A stretch of DNA of 64,000 nucleotides from Leptolinea sp964420995 (GTDB lineage Bacteria; Chloroflexota; Anaerolineae; Anaerolineales; Anaerolineaceae): positions 62,001 through 126,000 of the forward strand of contig CAYQUX010000002.1 of the NCBI GenBank assembly GCA_964420995.1. The letters are read 5' to 3'. The notes below the pieces were generated by a model that worked only from the letters and a program-made list of their open reading frames with translations, ran no database searches and was not told the origin of the DNA. Positions 26,527 through 34,383 of the stretch are shown here, in pieces (the first letter of the stretch is position 1; every line of letters begins with the position of its first letter). The translations under genes and the position numbers were made by a program.

Positions 26527-27144
26527 CTACAGGTGGGATTTGATCTTGATCATAATTTCCCTGTCAAAAATCAGCGAAAGCAAATCCGACTTTTCAATTC
26601 CACCTTCCAGTTCCTCAAGAGCCGGATACGCGGAAATGCAATTAATCTTAATCTTGTTCTTGAAAATTTTACACTCAATATCACGGATTTTTCCACAATG
26701 GGTTCTATCCAGACCATCCGCCAATCGCAAGAATGACGCCAGAATCTGAACCCGCTTACGATCCGCTGGCGTAAGCGCCGCGAAATGGTCGTGCGACATA
26801 ATTGGCAGTGCCTTGCGGTGATACCGGGCGATGGAACCGATGATCAGCCGGTCCCGATGGGCAAACGGTAACAATGGTGTCTCGAGAATAATTCGTAAAG
26901 CTGTCTTGTGGTGATTACGCCAGCCTTCCACCCAGCCAATATCATGCAAAATAGCCGCGCATTGTAGCAGAAAGCGGTCGTCTTTACTTGATTGGTGCAG
27001 GTCTTTCAGACTGTCAAACAGGCGCAGTGTTAATCGAGCTACGTGAGTGACATGGTCATATTCCGACTCGCAGGTTTTGGCCAGGTCTATGACGGCTGAC
27101 ATGACAGCCGCGTCGGAAGAGACATCTCCCTCTGGCAATGTCAT
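26527..27144 (-). CDS. HD domain protein like the C-terminal domain of Ppx/GppA
   Basis: A 205-residue free-standing HD protein. HVTHVARLTLRLFD, CAAILHDIGW, RNHHKTALRII, ARYHRK and FLRLADGLDRTH are arranged as in the HD domain found after the phosphatase domain of exopolyphosphatases. In this setting it probably acts on polyphosphate or a regulatory phosphoester, and may act with a separate Ppx. The catalytic His and Asp residues are all present. The start overlaps the metallophosphoesterase stop by 4 bp, and the stop is 2 bases from the SAM hydrolase start. Confidence 0.82.
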   Translation of the reverse strand: MTLPEGDVSSDAAVMSAVIDLAKTCESEYDHVTHVARLTLRLFDSLKDLHQSSKDDRFLLQCAAILHDIGWVEGWRNHHKTALRIILETPLLPFAHRDRLIIGSIARYHRKALPIMSHDHFAALTPADRKRVQILASFLRLADGLDRTHCGKIRDIECKIFKNKIKINCISAYPALEELEGGIEKSDLLSLIFDREIMIKIKSHL

Positions 27145-28058
27145 GGATTCTCAGCCGGTTTCGATTTGCGGCGGGCTGCCGGTTTCTTTTCTTCCGGGTC
27201 GGGTTGGATCACCTCGCGGGTAACCTCAACGTTTTCATCATGCGATGATGCAGTGGGTCGGGGTTTTCGTTTGCGGGCTGCCGGCTTGGGTTCATCGGTT
27301 TCAACCACTTCTGGTACGGCGGGTTGTTGCACCGCCAAATCATCCAGGCTGACACCCCGGCGGGTCATATCGGCATAAGCGGCGGGCAAACCGGCACTGA
27401 TTTGCGCCGCGGCAGCCCTCTCACTATCATATTCAATCCGGAAAAAGTCGACCTCAACTTTATGTTTCTTGATGGACAAGATGGCATAAGAGGCACGTGG
27501 ATCACCATCGAAAGGTCTTCCCACACTTCCGGGATTAACGAAAATGGCTCCTCCGGCAAATCGCATGAATGGTTCATGCGAATGCCCGCATAAGATGATA
27601 TCCACACGCGCTTTCCTCGCAAGATCACGCAACCTCTCCTGGGGAGTTTCATCGTTTAGTGCTTCATCAATCGATTCGGGACTACCGTGGGTGAACAGCA
27701 CCTTCCAATCTTTTATGAGTGCCTTGTTGGTTTCTGGTAATTTTTCCAGATATTTAATACTCTTTTTGGAAAGATGCTCGTAGGCCCATTGAAAAGAGAA
27801 CCACTTTTCTGGAACTTTCTTTTCTTTCCACTCGTCACTCTTTTGTGGGACTTTCAGAACCTTCTGGTCATAATTTCCAATAATACTGACGGCTTTCAAT
27901 TTTTTTAACAATAAAACAACGTCATCCGGGAAAGCGCCAAAACCTGTGAAGTCTCCCAGATTCCAGATTGTCTTCACTTTTAATTCTCCGGCGTGGGCTA
28001 ATACTGCCTCCAACGCAGGGAGATTTCCGTGTATATCAGAAAGTAGTGCAACCTTCAT
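27141..28058 (-). CDS. YfcE/MPE-type metallophosphoesterase with basic C-terminal tail
   Basis: Residues 1-210 are a calcineurin-like phosphoesterase with metal motifs SDIHGN (Asp8, His10), GDFTG (Asp36), GNYD (Asn62), FTHGSP (His124) and CGHSHEP (His159, His161). YfcE-type enzymes split phosphodiesters; the substrate is unknown. Residues 241-305 form a tail of Pro/Ala/Lys/Arg-rich repeats (KPAARKRKPRP) that could bind polyanions such as polyphosphate. It is coupled by 4-bp overlaps to CHAD upstream and HD downstream. Confidence 0.85.
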   Translation of the reverse strand: MKVALLSDIHGNLPALEAVLAHAGELKVKTIWNLGDFTGFGAFPDDVVLLLKKLKAVSIIGNYDQKVLKVPQKSDEWKEKKVPEKWFSFQWAYEHLSKKSIKYLEKLPETNKALIKDWKVLFTHGSPESIDEALNDETPQERLRDLARKARVDIILCGHSHEPFMRFAGGAIFVNPGSVGRPFDGDPRASYAILSIKKHKVEVDFFRIEYDSERAAAAQISAGLPAAYADMTRRGVSLDDLAVQQPAVPEVVETDEPKPAARKRKPRPTASSHDENVEVTREVIQPDPEEKKPAARRKSKPAENP

Positions 28059-29071
28059 TGATTTCCTCCATTCCTGACCTGTTCAAGCAGAGTCAACGGC
28101 ATTATTTCTTTTTGATTGAAGAATGGAACCTGAAGGGTCTGGAACAAACTCTCCCAAAGTTTTTCCTCTTTCCATTCATCCCATTTAATCATGAATGATC
28201 GATATGTATCATTCCGGCTTTGCTGTTTCAAATCAAGAAAGTATTGAATACCGACAGCAAATCGTAGGGTATTACGGTCATGCCCGAAATAAGCGATGGC
28301 TTTTTCCCGTTCGCTCTCCAAAAATTTCGGCAAGGTTAGAATCCAAACATCGCAATCGTGGATCGTTCCAAGCATATCCTGGGCAAGTCGCATTTGTGCC
28401 AGGGGGTTTTTCAGTTCACTAGAATACAACGGTGCAAAACATTCCATAACATAACGCAGATTCTTGCCCGCAATACGCATGGCATGCAATTCTGTGACAT
28501 TGCGCTCGTCTCTGATTTTTTCTTCAAAAGCGAAGAATTCTTTATGCGCACCCTGTATCTTGTTGAAAGAACGCCTGTAAAGTTCAGGCGTATATAGATA
28601 TACTGACTTATTGCGGGTTGATAAATCCTGCATTGCGGCCCGCATTTCTTCCGTAATACCGGTGGCTTCAAATTCATCCAGCCGGGTAATTAACCGCTCT
28701 TGCAACCGGGTACGTCTCTGCCGCAGGCGTAGCAACAATCGCCGTAATCCCACTCGTAATTGTGGATCAGCATTAGCCTTTATGATTTTACCGACTGCTT
28801 CCATCTGTACATCGGTATCGCGGGCGGCTCCCAACGCTCCGGTTAACCTGCGGATTTGTTGCTGCCAGACTTCTCCCCGTTTGGATGGCAGACAATCAGA
28901 GAAAATATCCAATATCGCCCGCATACGCCGGCTGGATACCCGTGTGCGGTGAACAGATTCAATATCCCTGGGTTTGCGTACCTGAGCGAGTTCGGCGCTC
29001 AATATATCCAATTGTTTAACAAGCAGGCCGGCGGCAAATATGCGGATGCTTTCTTCCGGTTTTTGTTTCAC
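28055..29071 (-). CDS. CHAD domain protein (polyphosphate-binding)
   Basis: CHAD domains are helical bundles rich in conserved His and Lys/Arg that bind inorganic polyphosphate. This 338-residue protein has VHRTRVSSRRMRAILDIF, ARDTDVQME, then the second-half repeat LHAMRIAGKNLRYVMECF and LGTIHDCDVW, i.e. two CHAD repeats. The start is GTG at 29071, seven bases after GAGGAG. It ends in a 4-bp overlap with the metallophosphoesterase. Its presence is the clearest reason to tie this gene run to polyphosphate. Confidence 0.9.
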   Translation of the reverse strand: MKQKPEESIRIFAAGLLVKQLDILSAELAQVRKPRDIESVHRTRVSSRRMRAILDIFSDCLPSKRGEVWQQQIRRLTGALGAARDTDVQMEAVGKIIKANADPQLRVGLRRLLLRLRQRRTRLQERLITRLDEFEATGITEEMRAAMQDLSTRNKSVYLYTPELYRRSFNKIQGAHKEFFAFEEKIRDERNVTELHAMRIAGKNLRYVMECFAPLYSSELKNPLAQMRLAQDMLGTIHDCDVWILTLPKFLESEREKAIAYFGHDRNTLRFAVGIQYFLDLKQQSRNDTYRSFMIKWDEWKEEKLWESLFQTLQVPFFNQKEIMPLTLLEQVRNGGNQ

Positions 29072-29128
29072 CAGACACTCCTCACTCAGCCACCGGCCAG
29101 ATAGATCGGTTGCATAAAATCCGTGATG

Positions 29129-29824
29129 CTACTCCGGTAACCGTTCAAAAAGCTGTTTTATCTGGGTTTTTAAATCAGTGAAAACAGCCTGAACTGGACG
29201 GGTGGCGTCAACATTGACAAATCCAAATTCATCCGACATCTTGTCAAATTGTTCGATCAATTTTCCCTGGTAGGAGACAAAGCTGTCATAGATGTTATCG
29301 GCGCAACGGATATCCATCCCCGATTCCCAGTAGTCGAAACCGCGGCCATGAACCAACCGCGCCACCAGTGAATCCACATCGGAGCGCATATAAATGACCA
29401 GATCCGGTTTTAACGCGAAACTATAGATGGAACGAGCCCGATCCGGATCGGCACCTCGTACAATATCCCGCGCGATGATCGAAAAGAAATACCGGTCTGA
29501 AAGCACGATGAAACCGGCTTTAAGCGCCGGGATGATCTGATTTTCCAACCGGTCGGCAAAATCGGTGGCATAAAACAGGCTCATGGTCAGCGGGCTGAGT
29601 GTATGTCCATTCTTGGCTGATTCAAGGCCTGCCTGGGTCAACGGGGAGCGGTGTAAACCGGTATCACTTACCGCATAGCCTTCATCTTCAAGCCAGCGGC
29701 GCAGGTTCTGAATCTGGGTGGAACGGCCCACCCCGTCTGTTCCTTCCAAAACAATTAACTTCCCTTCCAACTCTTTTATGGGGTTGTAAGGGAATCCGGC
29801 TCCATAAAAATCGACTGAATGCAT
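29129..29824 (-). CDS. Thymidylate-kinase-like P-loop protein with Arg in place of the P-loop Lys
   Basis: A 231-residue paralogue of the upstream gene. The P-loop reads EGTDGVGRSTQ: Arg34 replaces the invariant lysine that contacts the phosphates. LSDRYFFSIIARDIV matches the DRY motif of dTMP kinases, and the lid-like segment GRGFDYWESGMDI mirrors that of its paralogue (KIKYYEAGMDL). I start it at ATG 29824, five bases after GGGGAGG; longer versions run into the upstream gene. It may be inactive, a partner subunit, or use another donor. The paralogue lies 11 bases upstream, CHAD 57 bases downstream. Confidence 0.75.
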   Translation of the reverse strand: MHSVDFYGAGFPYNPIKELEGKLIVLEGTDGVGRSTQIQNLRRWLEDEGYAVSDTGLHRSPLTQAGLESAKNGHTLSPLTMSLFYATDFADRLENQIIPALKAGFIVLSDRYFFSIIARDIVRGADPDRARSIYSFALKPDLVIYMRSDVDSLVARLVHGRGFDYWESGMDIRCADNIYDSFVSYQGKLIEQFDKMSDEFGFVNVDATRPVQAVFTDLKTQIKQLFERLPE

Positions 29825-29835
29825 AGTATCCTCCC

Positions 29836-30546
29836 CTACGCGGTAACAGATGAACGGCGGCGGGAACGGGGTATTGGATTGGGCAATCCTTCCCAACCGC
29901 GTAATATCCGGGTGACCAGTTGGCGGACGAGTTTTTGTTCTTTCTGCACCGATTCGGTACCATCAATAACCGTCATGCCAAATTCATCAACCATCTTCTC
30001 ATATTCATCAATAACTCTTTGTTGGAAAAGACGGAAGCTGGTGACTTTGTTATCTGAGAGTCCCAGATCCATGCCTGCTTCATAGTATTTGATCTTGGCA
30101 CGGCTTGATAGGATGCGATCAACAGCCACATCGAGTGGTACCCGGAAATACAATGTAAGATCAGGCATGGGGGCGAAGGAATACATATTTCGCACCCAGG
30201 TGGGATCAACGCCGCGGGCAACATCCCGGGCAAATGCGGTGAAAGCGTACCGGTCAGCCAGAACAATTCCCCCCGCCTTCAAGAGTGGGAAGATATATCG
30301 TTCCCATCGATCGGCGAAATCTGTGGCTGTCATCAGGCTGAATGTGGTTGGCGTGAACATCTTTTTGTCCTTCGCCATACGGGACGTTGATTTCACCAGA
30401 TCTGAACTGTTCCATTCGCTGAAATACACAGAATGGCCTTTTGACAGCAACCATTTATGCAACAGATCGATCTGCGTTGACTTACCGCTGCCGTCAATTC
30501 CTTCAACAACGATCAACTTTCCTTTGTAATTGCCAGTCGGTAACAT
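29836..30546 (-). CDS. Thymidylate-kinase-like P-loop kinase
   Basis: A 236-residue protein with an intact P-loop EGIDGSGKSTQ (Lys22), LADRYAFTAFARDVA (DRY motif of dTMP kinases) and a lid-like RAKIKYYEAGMDLG. Authentic dTMP kinase would feed DNA synthesis; the position between phoU and CHAD and the tandem duplication suggest instead a nucleotide kinase tied to phosphate or polyphosphate. PPK2 polyphosphate kinases are related P-loop enzymes, but their GRDAAGKGG and DRSWYNR motifs are absent. TATAAT lies just upstream, so an internal promoter is possible. GGAG is six bases before ATG. Confidence 0.78.
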   Translation of the reverse strand: MLPTGNYKGKLIVVEGIDGSGKSTQIDLLHKWLLSKGHSVYFSEWNSSDLVKSTSRMAKDKKMFTPTTFSLMTATDFADRWERYIFPLLKAGGIVLADRYAFTAFARDVARGVDPTWVRNMYSFAPMPDLTLYFRVPLDVAVDRILSSRAKIKYYEAGMDLGLSDNKVTSFRLFQQRVIDEYEKMVDEFGMTVIDGTESVQKEQKLVRQLVTRILRGWEGLPNPIPRSRRRSSVTA

Positions 30547-30602
30547 TATTCTCCTGCCTCTAACGCAAAGAAGATTTACTATTCATTATAGTGCAATGAA
30601 AA

Positions 30603-31280
30603 TTATTCGTTATCTTCTTCGTCGGATGGATCCATATCCATGAGTTCGCCGGTAGTGATAAACACTGTCCGTTCACATATATTTGTCACGCGGTCAGCCA
30701 GGCGTTCAAGGTTGTGGACCACCCAAAGTAACAGGTTTATTGATTCAATCAGACGTGGGTCAGCAATCATTTCACTGACCAGTAATCTGTACGTTTCATT
30801 ATAGAGCGCGTCCACGGCATCGTCTTCAGCCGGGATTTTGCTGGCAGTTTTGGCGTCTTCATTGACAAATGCGCTTAAGGATCGATGAAGCATCCCGATA
30901 CCCAATTCCGCCATCTGCTCAATTTCCCTGATCGGTATGGGCAATTCAACATCACCAAGCCGCATGGTCACCTTGGCGATCCCCTTGGCATAATCACCCA
31001 TGCGCTCCAACTCGGCAATGATTTCAAGGATTGCCGCCAGTAAACGCAGATCATGCGCCATGGGTTGCTGGGTGGCGATGGTGATGAGGATGGCATTTTC
31101 AATGGCATATCGTTTTTCATTGATCGACATGTCATCATCAAAAACCTGACGGGCTGCTTTCACATCCCGAGTTTTTAGTGTATTGATCGAATTATAGGTG
31201 GCCTGCTCAACCATACTGCCGAGGATGAGAACCTCATCCAACAGTTGTTTGATCTGGCGGGTCAATATTTCACGCGTCAT
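30603..31280 (-). CDS. phoU: PhoU phosphate transport regulator
   Basis: PhoU links the Pst transporter to the PhoR kinase and represses the regulon when phosphate is plentiful. The 225 residues contain the two three-helix PhoU repeats: an N-terminal TYNSINTLKTRDVKAAR, the metal-binding helix IAELERMGDYAKGIAKV, and the second copy VHNLERLADRVTNICE. The start at 31280 follows AGGTGA six bases away; the longer frame would run into pstB. pstB ends 31 bases upstream. Confidence 0.93.
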   Translation of the reverse strand: MTREILTRQIKQLLDEVLILGSMVEQATYNSINTLKTRDVKAARQVFDDDMSINEKRYAIENAILITIATQQPMAHDLRLLAAILEIIAELERMGDYAKGIAKVTMRLGDVELPIPIREIEQMAELGIGMLHRSLSAFVNEDAKTASKIPAEDDAVDALYNETYRLLVSEMIADPRLIESINLLLWVVHNLERLADRVTNICERTVFITTGELMDMDPSDEEDNE

Positions 31281-31311
31281 AGATTCACCTGGCTCTCTGT
31301 TACCCGAACTT

Positions 31312-32100
31312 TTATCCGTACCGCCCGGTGATGTAATCTTCTGTCCGCTTGTCCAGCGGATTTGTGAAGATGTGGCTGGTCTCACCGTATTCTACCATGA
31401 CCCCTGCGCGGTCCGGGTCCATGGTGAAAAACGCCGTGTAATCAGAAGCGCGCGCGGCCTGTTGCATATTGTGTGTGACGATGATGATGGTATAGTCCCT
31501 GGACAGTTCGCGCATTAAATCTTCAATCTTCAATGTGGCGATCGGGTCCAAAGCGGAACATGGTTCGTCCATTAAGATAATATCCGGTTTGACGGCCAGC
31601 GCGCGGGCAATACACAATCGTTGCTGTTGACCACCGGAAAGTGACAGTCCAGATTTTTTTAAATGGTCTTTCACTTCATCCCACAGGGCTGCCTGGCGCA
31701 ATGCCTGTTCAACCGGTTCACTCAGGTCACCTTTCATTCCATTGATCTTCAACCCCCAGGCAACATTTTCAAAAATGGTTTTGGGGAATGGATTTGGTTT
31801 CTGGAAAACCATGCCAATTCTCTGGCGCACCTGCACAGGGTCAACATCATCGGAATATATGTTATATCCATGAAAAGTGATCTCGCCGGTAACATGGCAG
31901 GAAGGAATAAAATCATTCATCCTGTTGAAAGAACGCAGTACAGTACTTTTCCCGCAGCCAGACGGACCGATTATGGCCGTGATCTTGTTGGGATTGATCC
32001 GCATATCCACATTCTTTACGGCGCGAAAATTGCCGTAAAAAATGCTTAAGTCGTCTGTGCTGATAATGGGTTGAATTTTTTCTGTTTGATGTTCGGTCAT
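31312..32100 (-). CDS. pstB: Phosphate ABC transporter ATPase PstB
   Basis: The ATPase subunit of the high-affinity phosphate importer. Its 262 residues have Walker A GPSGCGKST (45-53), the PstB-specific FNRMNDF after it, the signature LSGGQQQR and Walker B ILMDEPCSALDP, with the switch His in ITHNMQQ-like IVTHNMQ. A conserved GIG-type loop is present in RQRIGMVFQKPNPF. It overlaps pstA by 4 bp. Confidence 0.97.
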   Translation of the reverse strand: MTEHQTEKIQPIISTDDLSIFYGNFRAVKNVDMRINPNKITAIIGPSGCGKSTVLRSFNRMNDFIPSCHVTGEITFHGYNIYSDDVDPVQVRQRIGMVFQKPNPFPKTIFENVAWGLKINGMKGDLSEPVEQALRQAALWDEVKDHLKKSGLSLSGGQQQRLCIARALAVKPDIILMDEPCSALDPIATLKIEDLMRELSRDYTIIIVTHNMQQAARASDYTAFFTMDPDRAGVMVEYGETSHIFTNPLDKRTEDYITGRYG

Positions 32101-33329
32101 GAAATCCGCCTGGTAAAGCGGTTGCGCATTAGAATGGCAAACGCATTTAGAGATAGAAGTAGGACTAATAATACCAGAATGGCCGCCGCGGCGATATTCC
32201 GAAACTCATCCTGTGGACGGGTAGTCCAGTTATAGATTTGTATCGGCAGCGCTGTAAAACGCGAAAACATACTGCTTGGGTCTTTATTGATGAAAGAAGA
32301 GGCTCCAACCAGGATTAACGGTGCTGTTTCACCGATCGCGCGTGAAACGGCCAGAATGGTTCCGGTCAATATTCCGGGAAGAGCCGAAGGCAACACATGG
32401 TGCCAGATGGTCTGCCATTTTGTCGCGCCCAGGCCGTAACTGGCTTGGCGCAACGAGTTTGGTACCGCCCGAATGGCTTCCTGTGCGTTGATGATCAGGA
32501 TAGGCAGGATTAATAAAGCCATGGTTAGGCCAGCCGAAAGGATTGTCCGGCCGCTGGTTTCACCGCCGCCCAAGAATCCGCCGCCCGTAAAGAAGCCCAA
32601 CCCTCGCACGAAGATGGCCAGTCCAAGAATACCATAGATAATGGATGGCACCCCGGCAAGATTGTCAATGTTGGTCTGAATGATCCTGTTGATCCGGTTT
32701 GTTCCCGCGTACTCTTCCAGATAAATGGCGGCACCGACCCCGATGGGAAACGCGGTGAAGATTGTAATAACGATGATCCATAAAGACCCGAAGATGGCTG
32801 TACGCACCCCGGCCAGTTCAGGTGTGGCAGACATACTGCGAGTGATAAAATCCTCATTCAACCAGGAACGAAATTCTACCCGCGTACCCGGATGTTTCTC
32901 TGCGGCTTCGGCGATGATTCTTTCGCGTTGCAGCAGCGATTCGTCCAGATGGTAGCTTTCCACCACAGCTGGTTTAATGATTTCCGCTGTCACCAGTTCC
33001 AACAGTTCCTCATGGCTCCTTGCTGTGAAGGGCAACTGGCGGTCAATCGTTTTATAGCGGTTGTTGGTTAGATTTTCCTTCAACATTTTGATAAGCTCAG
33101 GTTTGCCCAATTGTTCCAGGGGTATTGAGGACAATTTCTCTGGTTCAACCGTATTTTTTACTACAACCAATCCAAAAGACTGATTGGCAATGCTGAGTAC
33201 CAGAATGAGCAGAGCCACCAGAGCAAACACAGTAGAAATGAAGAATGTCATCCGCCATATCCGGCTGTCGCGATGGCGTTTCCGAAGGTTGGCGGTTAAA
33301 TTTATTTGCGAAAATTCAGGTGAGTTCAA
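32097..33329 (-). CDS. pstA: Phosphate ABC transporter permease PstA with large extracytoplasmic insertion
   Basis: The second permease subunit. At 410 residues it is about 110 longer than E. coli PstA. The extra sequence lies between the first membrane helix (about 27-50) and the second (about 183-205); it is charged and helical (KPELIKMLKENL, ESLLQRERIIAEAAEK). The rest is a normal PstA core with GVGAAIYLEEYAG, LAGVPSIIYGILGL and SLRQASYGLGATKWQT (EAA loop). It overlaps both pstB and pstC by 4 bp. Confidence 0.93.
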   Translation of the reverse strand: MNSPEFSQINLTANLRKRHRDSRIWRMTFFISTVFALVALLILVLSIANQSFGLVVVKNTVEPEKLSSIPLEQLGKPELIKMLKENLTNNRYKTIDRQLPFTARSHEELLELVTAEIIKPAVVESYHLDESLLQRERIIAEAAEKHPGTRVEFRSWLNEDFITRSMSATPELAGVRTAIFGSLWIIVITIFTAFPIGVGAAIYLEEYAGTNRINRIIQTNIDNLAGVPSIIYGILGLAIFVRGLGFFTGGGFLGGGETSGRTILSAGLTMALLILPILIINAQEAIRAVPNSLRQASYGLGATKWQTIWHHVLPSALPGILTGTILAVSRAIGETAPLILVGASSFINKDPSSMFSRFTALPIQIYNWTTRPQDEFRNIAAAAILVLLVLLLSLNAFAILMRNRFTRRIS

Positions 33330-34291
33330 TCGTACACCTCACGGTAACGGGCGGATAGCTTGCGGCTCAATATGTTCAATGCCAGTGTGACCAGGAATAG
33401 AACCAGCCCAATGGCGAAAATACTGTTGTAATCAGGTGTGTCATAACCCACGTCTCCACCGCTAATCCGGGCGATATAACCCGTCATGGTTTCAGCTGCT
33501 TTGAATGGATTAAAGGTGAAGTTTGATCCGGAACCCGCCGCAACCGCGACAATCATCGTCTCTCCAATAGCGCGAGAAACCGCGATAATAAAGGCAGCAA
33601 TAATTCCGGATAATGCGGCTGGAACGACAATCTGTACAGCCGTTTCAAGGCGGGTGCTTCCCAGACCATACGCAGCCTCACGTAGTGATCGTGGGACCGC
33701 GGACAGGGCATCTTCACTCATCGAACTCACCAGCGGGAGGATCATGATACCCATAACCAACCCGGCTGACAACATATTGTAGATTTCAACATTCTGTTCG
33801 CCAAATATCGCGCGCAATAACGGAGTCATAAAAGTAAGGGCGAAATAGCCGTATACAACGGTGGGAACCCCGGCCAATATTTCCAATATAGGTTTCAAGA
33901 TACTGCGCGCTTTTGTTGTGGCATATTCACTGAGAAATATCGCCGCAGAAAGTCCGATTGGGAGAGCAACCAGCATGGCAATAAGCGTTGTCACAAGGGT
34001 GGATGTTGCCAGCGGTATTATTCCAAATTCACCGATGGATGGCTGCCAGCGTGTGTTTGTGAAAAATTCAAAAAGACTGACATCCGGATTGGAAAAGAAT
34101 AACAGTGATTCTTTTCCCAGTTCAAACACAATGCCAATGGTTGTCAATATGGAGACAAAACCGCAAAAGAAAAGAAATCCCTGAATGAATGTTTCATTCC
34201 AACGATTTCTTTTCTTTAAAAAAGAAGGGACATCTGTTTTCGGATTTGCTTTAATTAATGCCATAGGTTGATTCATGGTCTGTTCTTGCAT
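33326..34291 (-). CDS. pstC: Phosphate ABC transporter permease PstC
   Basis: The first permease subunit, 321 residues and six predicted membrane helices. Family motifs are PIGLSAAIFLSEYA, LEILAGVPTVVYGYFAL and the EAA loop SLREAAYGLGSTRLET. Start at ATG 34291; ATG 34276 is an alternative, and neither has a clear Shine-Dalgarno. It is separated from pstS by 92 bases that hold a stem-loop, and overlaps pstA by 4 bp. Confidence 0.93.
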   Translation of the reverse strand: MQEQTMNQPMALIKANPKTDVPSFLKKRNRWNETFIQGFLFFCGFVSILTTIGIVFELGKESLLFFSNPDVSLFEFFTNTRWQPSIGEFGIIPLATSTLVTTLIAMLVALPIGLSAAIFLSEYATTKARSILKPILEILAGVPTVVYGYFALTFMTPLLRAIFGEQNVEIYNMLSAGLVMGIMILPLVSSMSEDALSAVPRSLREAAYGLGSTRLETAVQIVVPAALSGIIAAFIIAVSRAIGETMIVAVAAGSGSNFTFNPFKAAETMTGYIARISGGDVGYDTPDYNSIFAIGLVLFLVTLALNILSRKLSARYREVYD

Positions 34292-34317
34292 TCGGGTACC
34301 ATTTTTTATATATTTGG

Positions 34318-34343
34318 ACTGGCCTGTGTTTCCACAGACCAGT
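34318..34343 (-). promoter_or_regulatory. Intergenic stem-loop between pstS and pstC
   Basis: Two 5-bp arms (34318-34322 with 34339-34343, and 34324-34328 with 34333-34337) flank a one-base mismatch and a 4-base loop. No T-run follows on the minus strand. In other bacteria such a hairpin partly stops transcription or protects the pstS mRNA, giving more binding protein than permease; that role is inferred here. Confidence 0.55.
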
Positions 34344-34383
34344 CCGGGCGATGTGTAAATCGGTAATTTTTACCAGTTCAAAC

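Noticed and set aside
29129..30546. Kinase pair as PPK2 polyphosphate kinases
   Set aside because: The PPK2 Walker A (GRDAAGKGG) and DRSWYNR motifs are missing; the DRY motif and P-loop fit the dTMP kinase family instead.
31281..31385. N-terminal extension of PhoU
   Set aside because: It lies in the pstB gene and encodes no PhoU sequence; ATG 31280 has a good Shine-Dalgarno.
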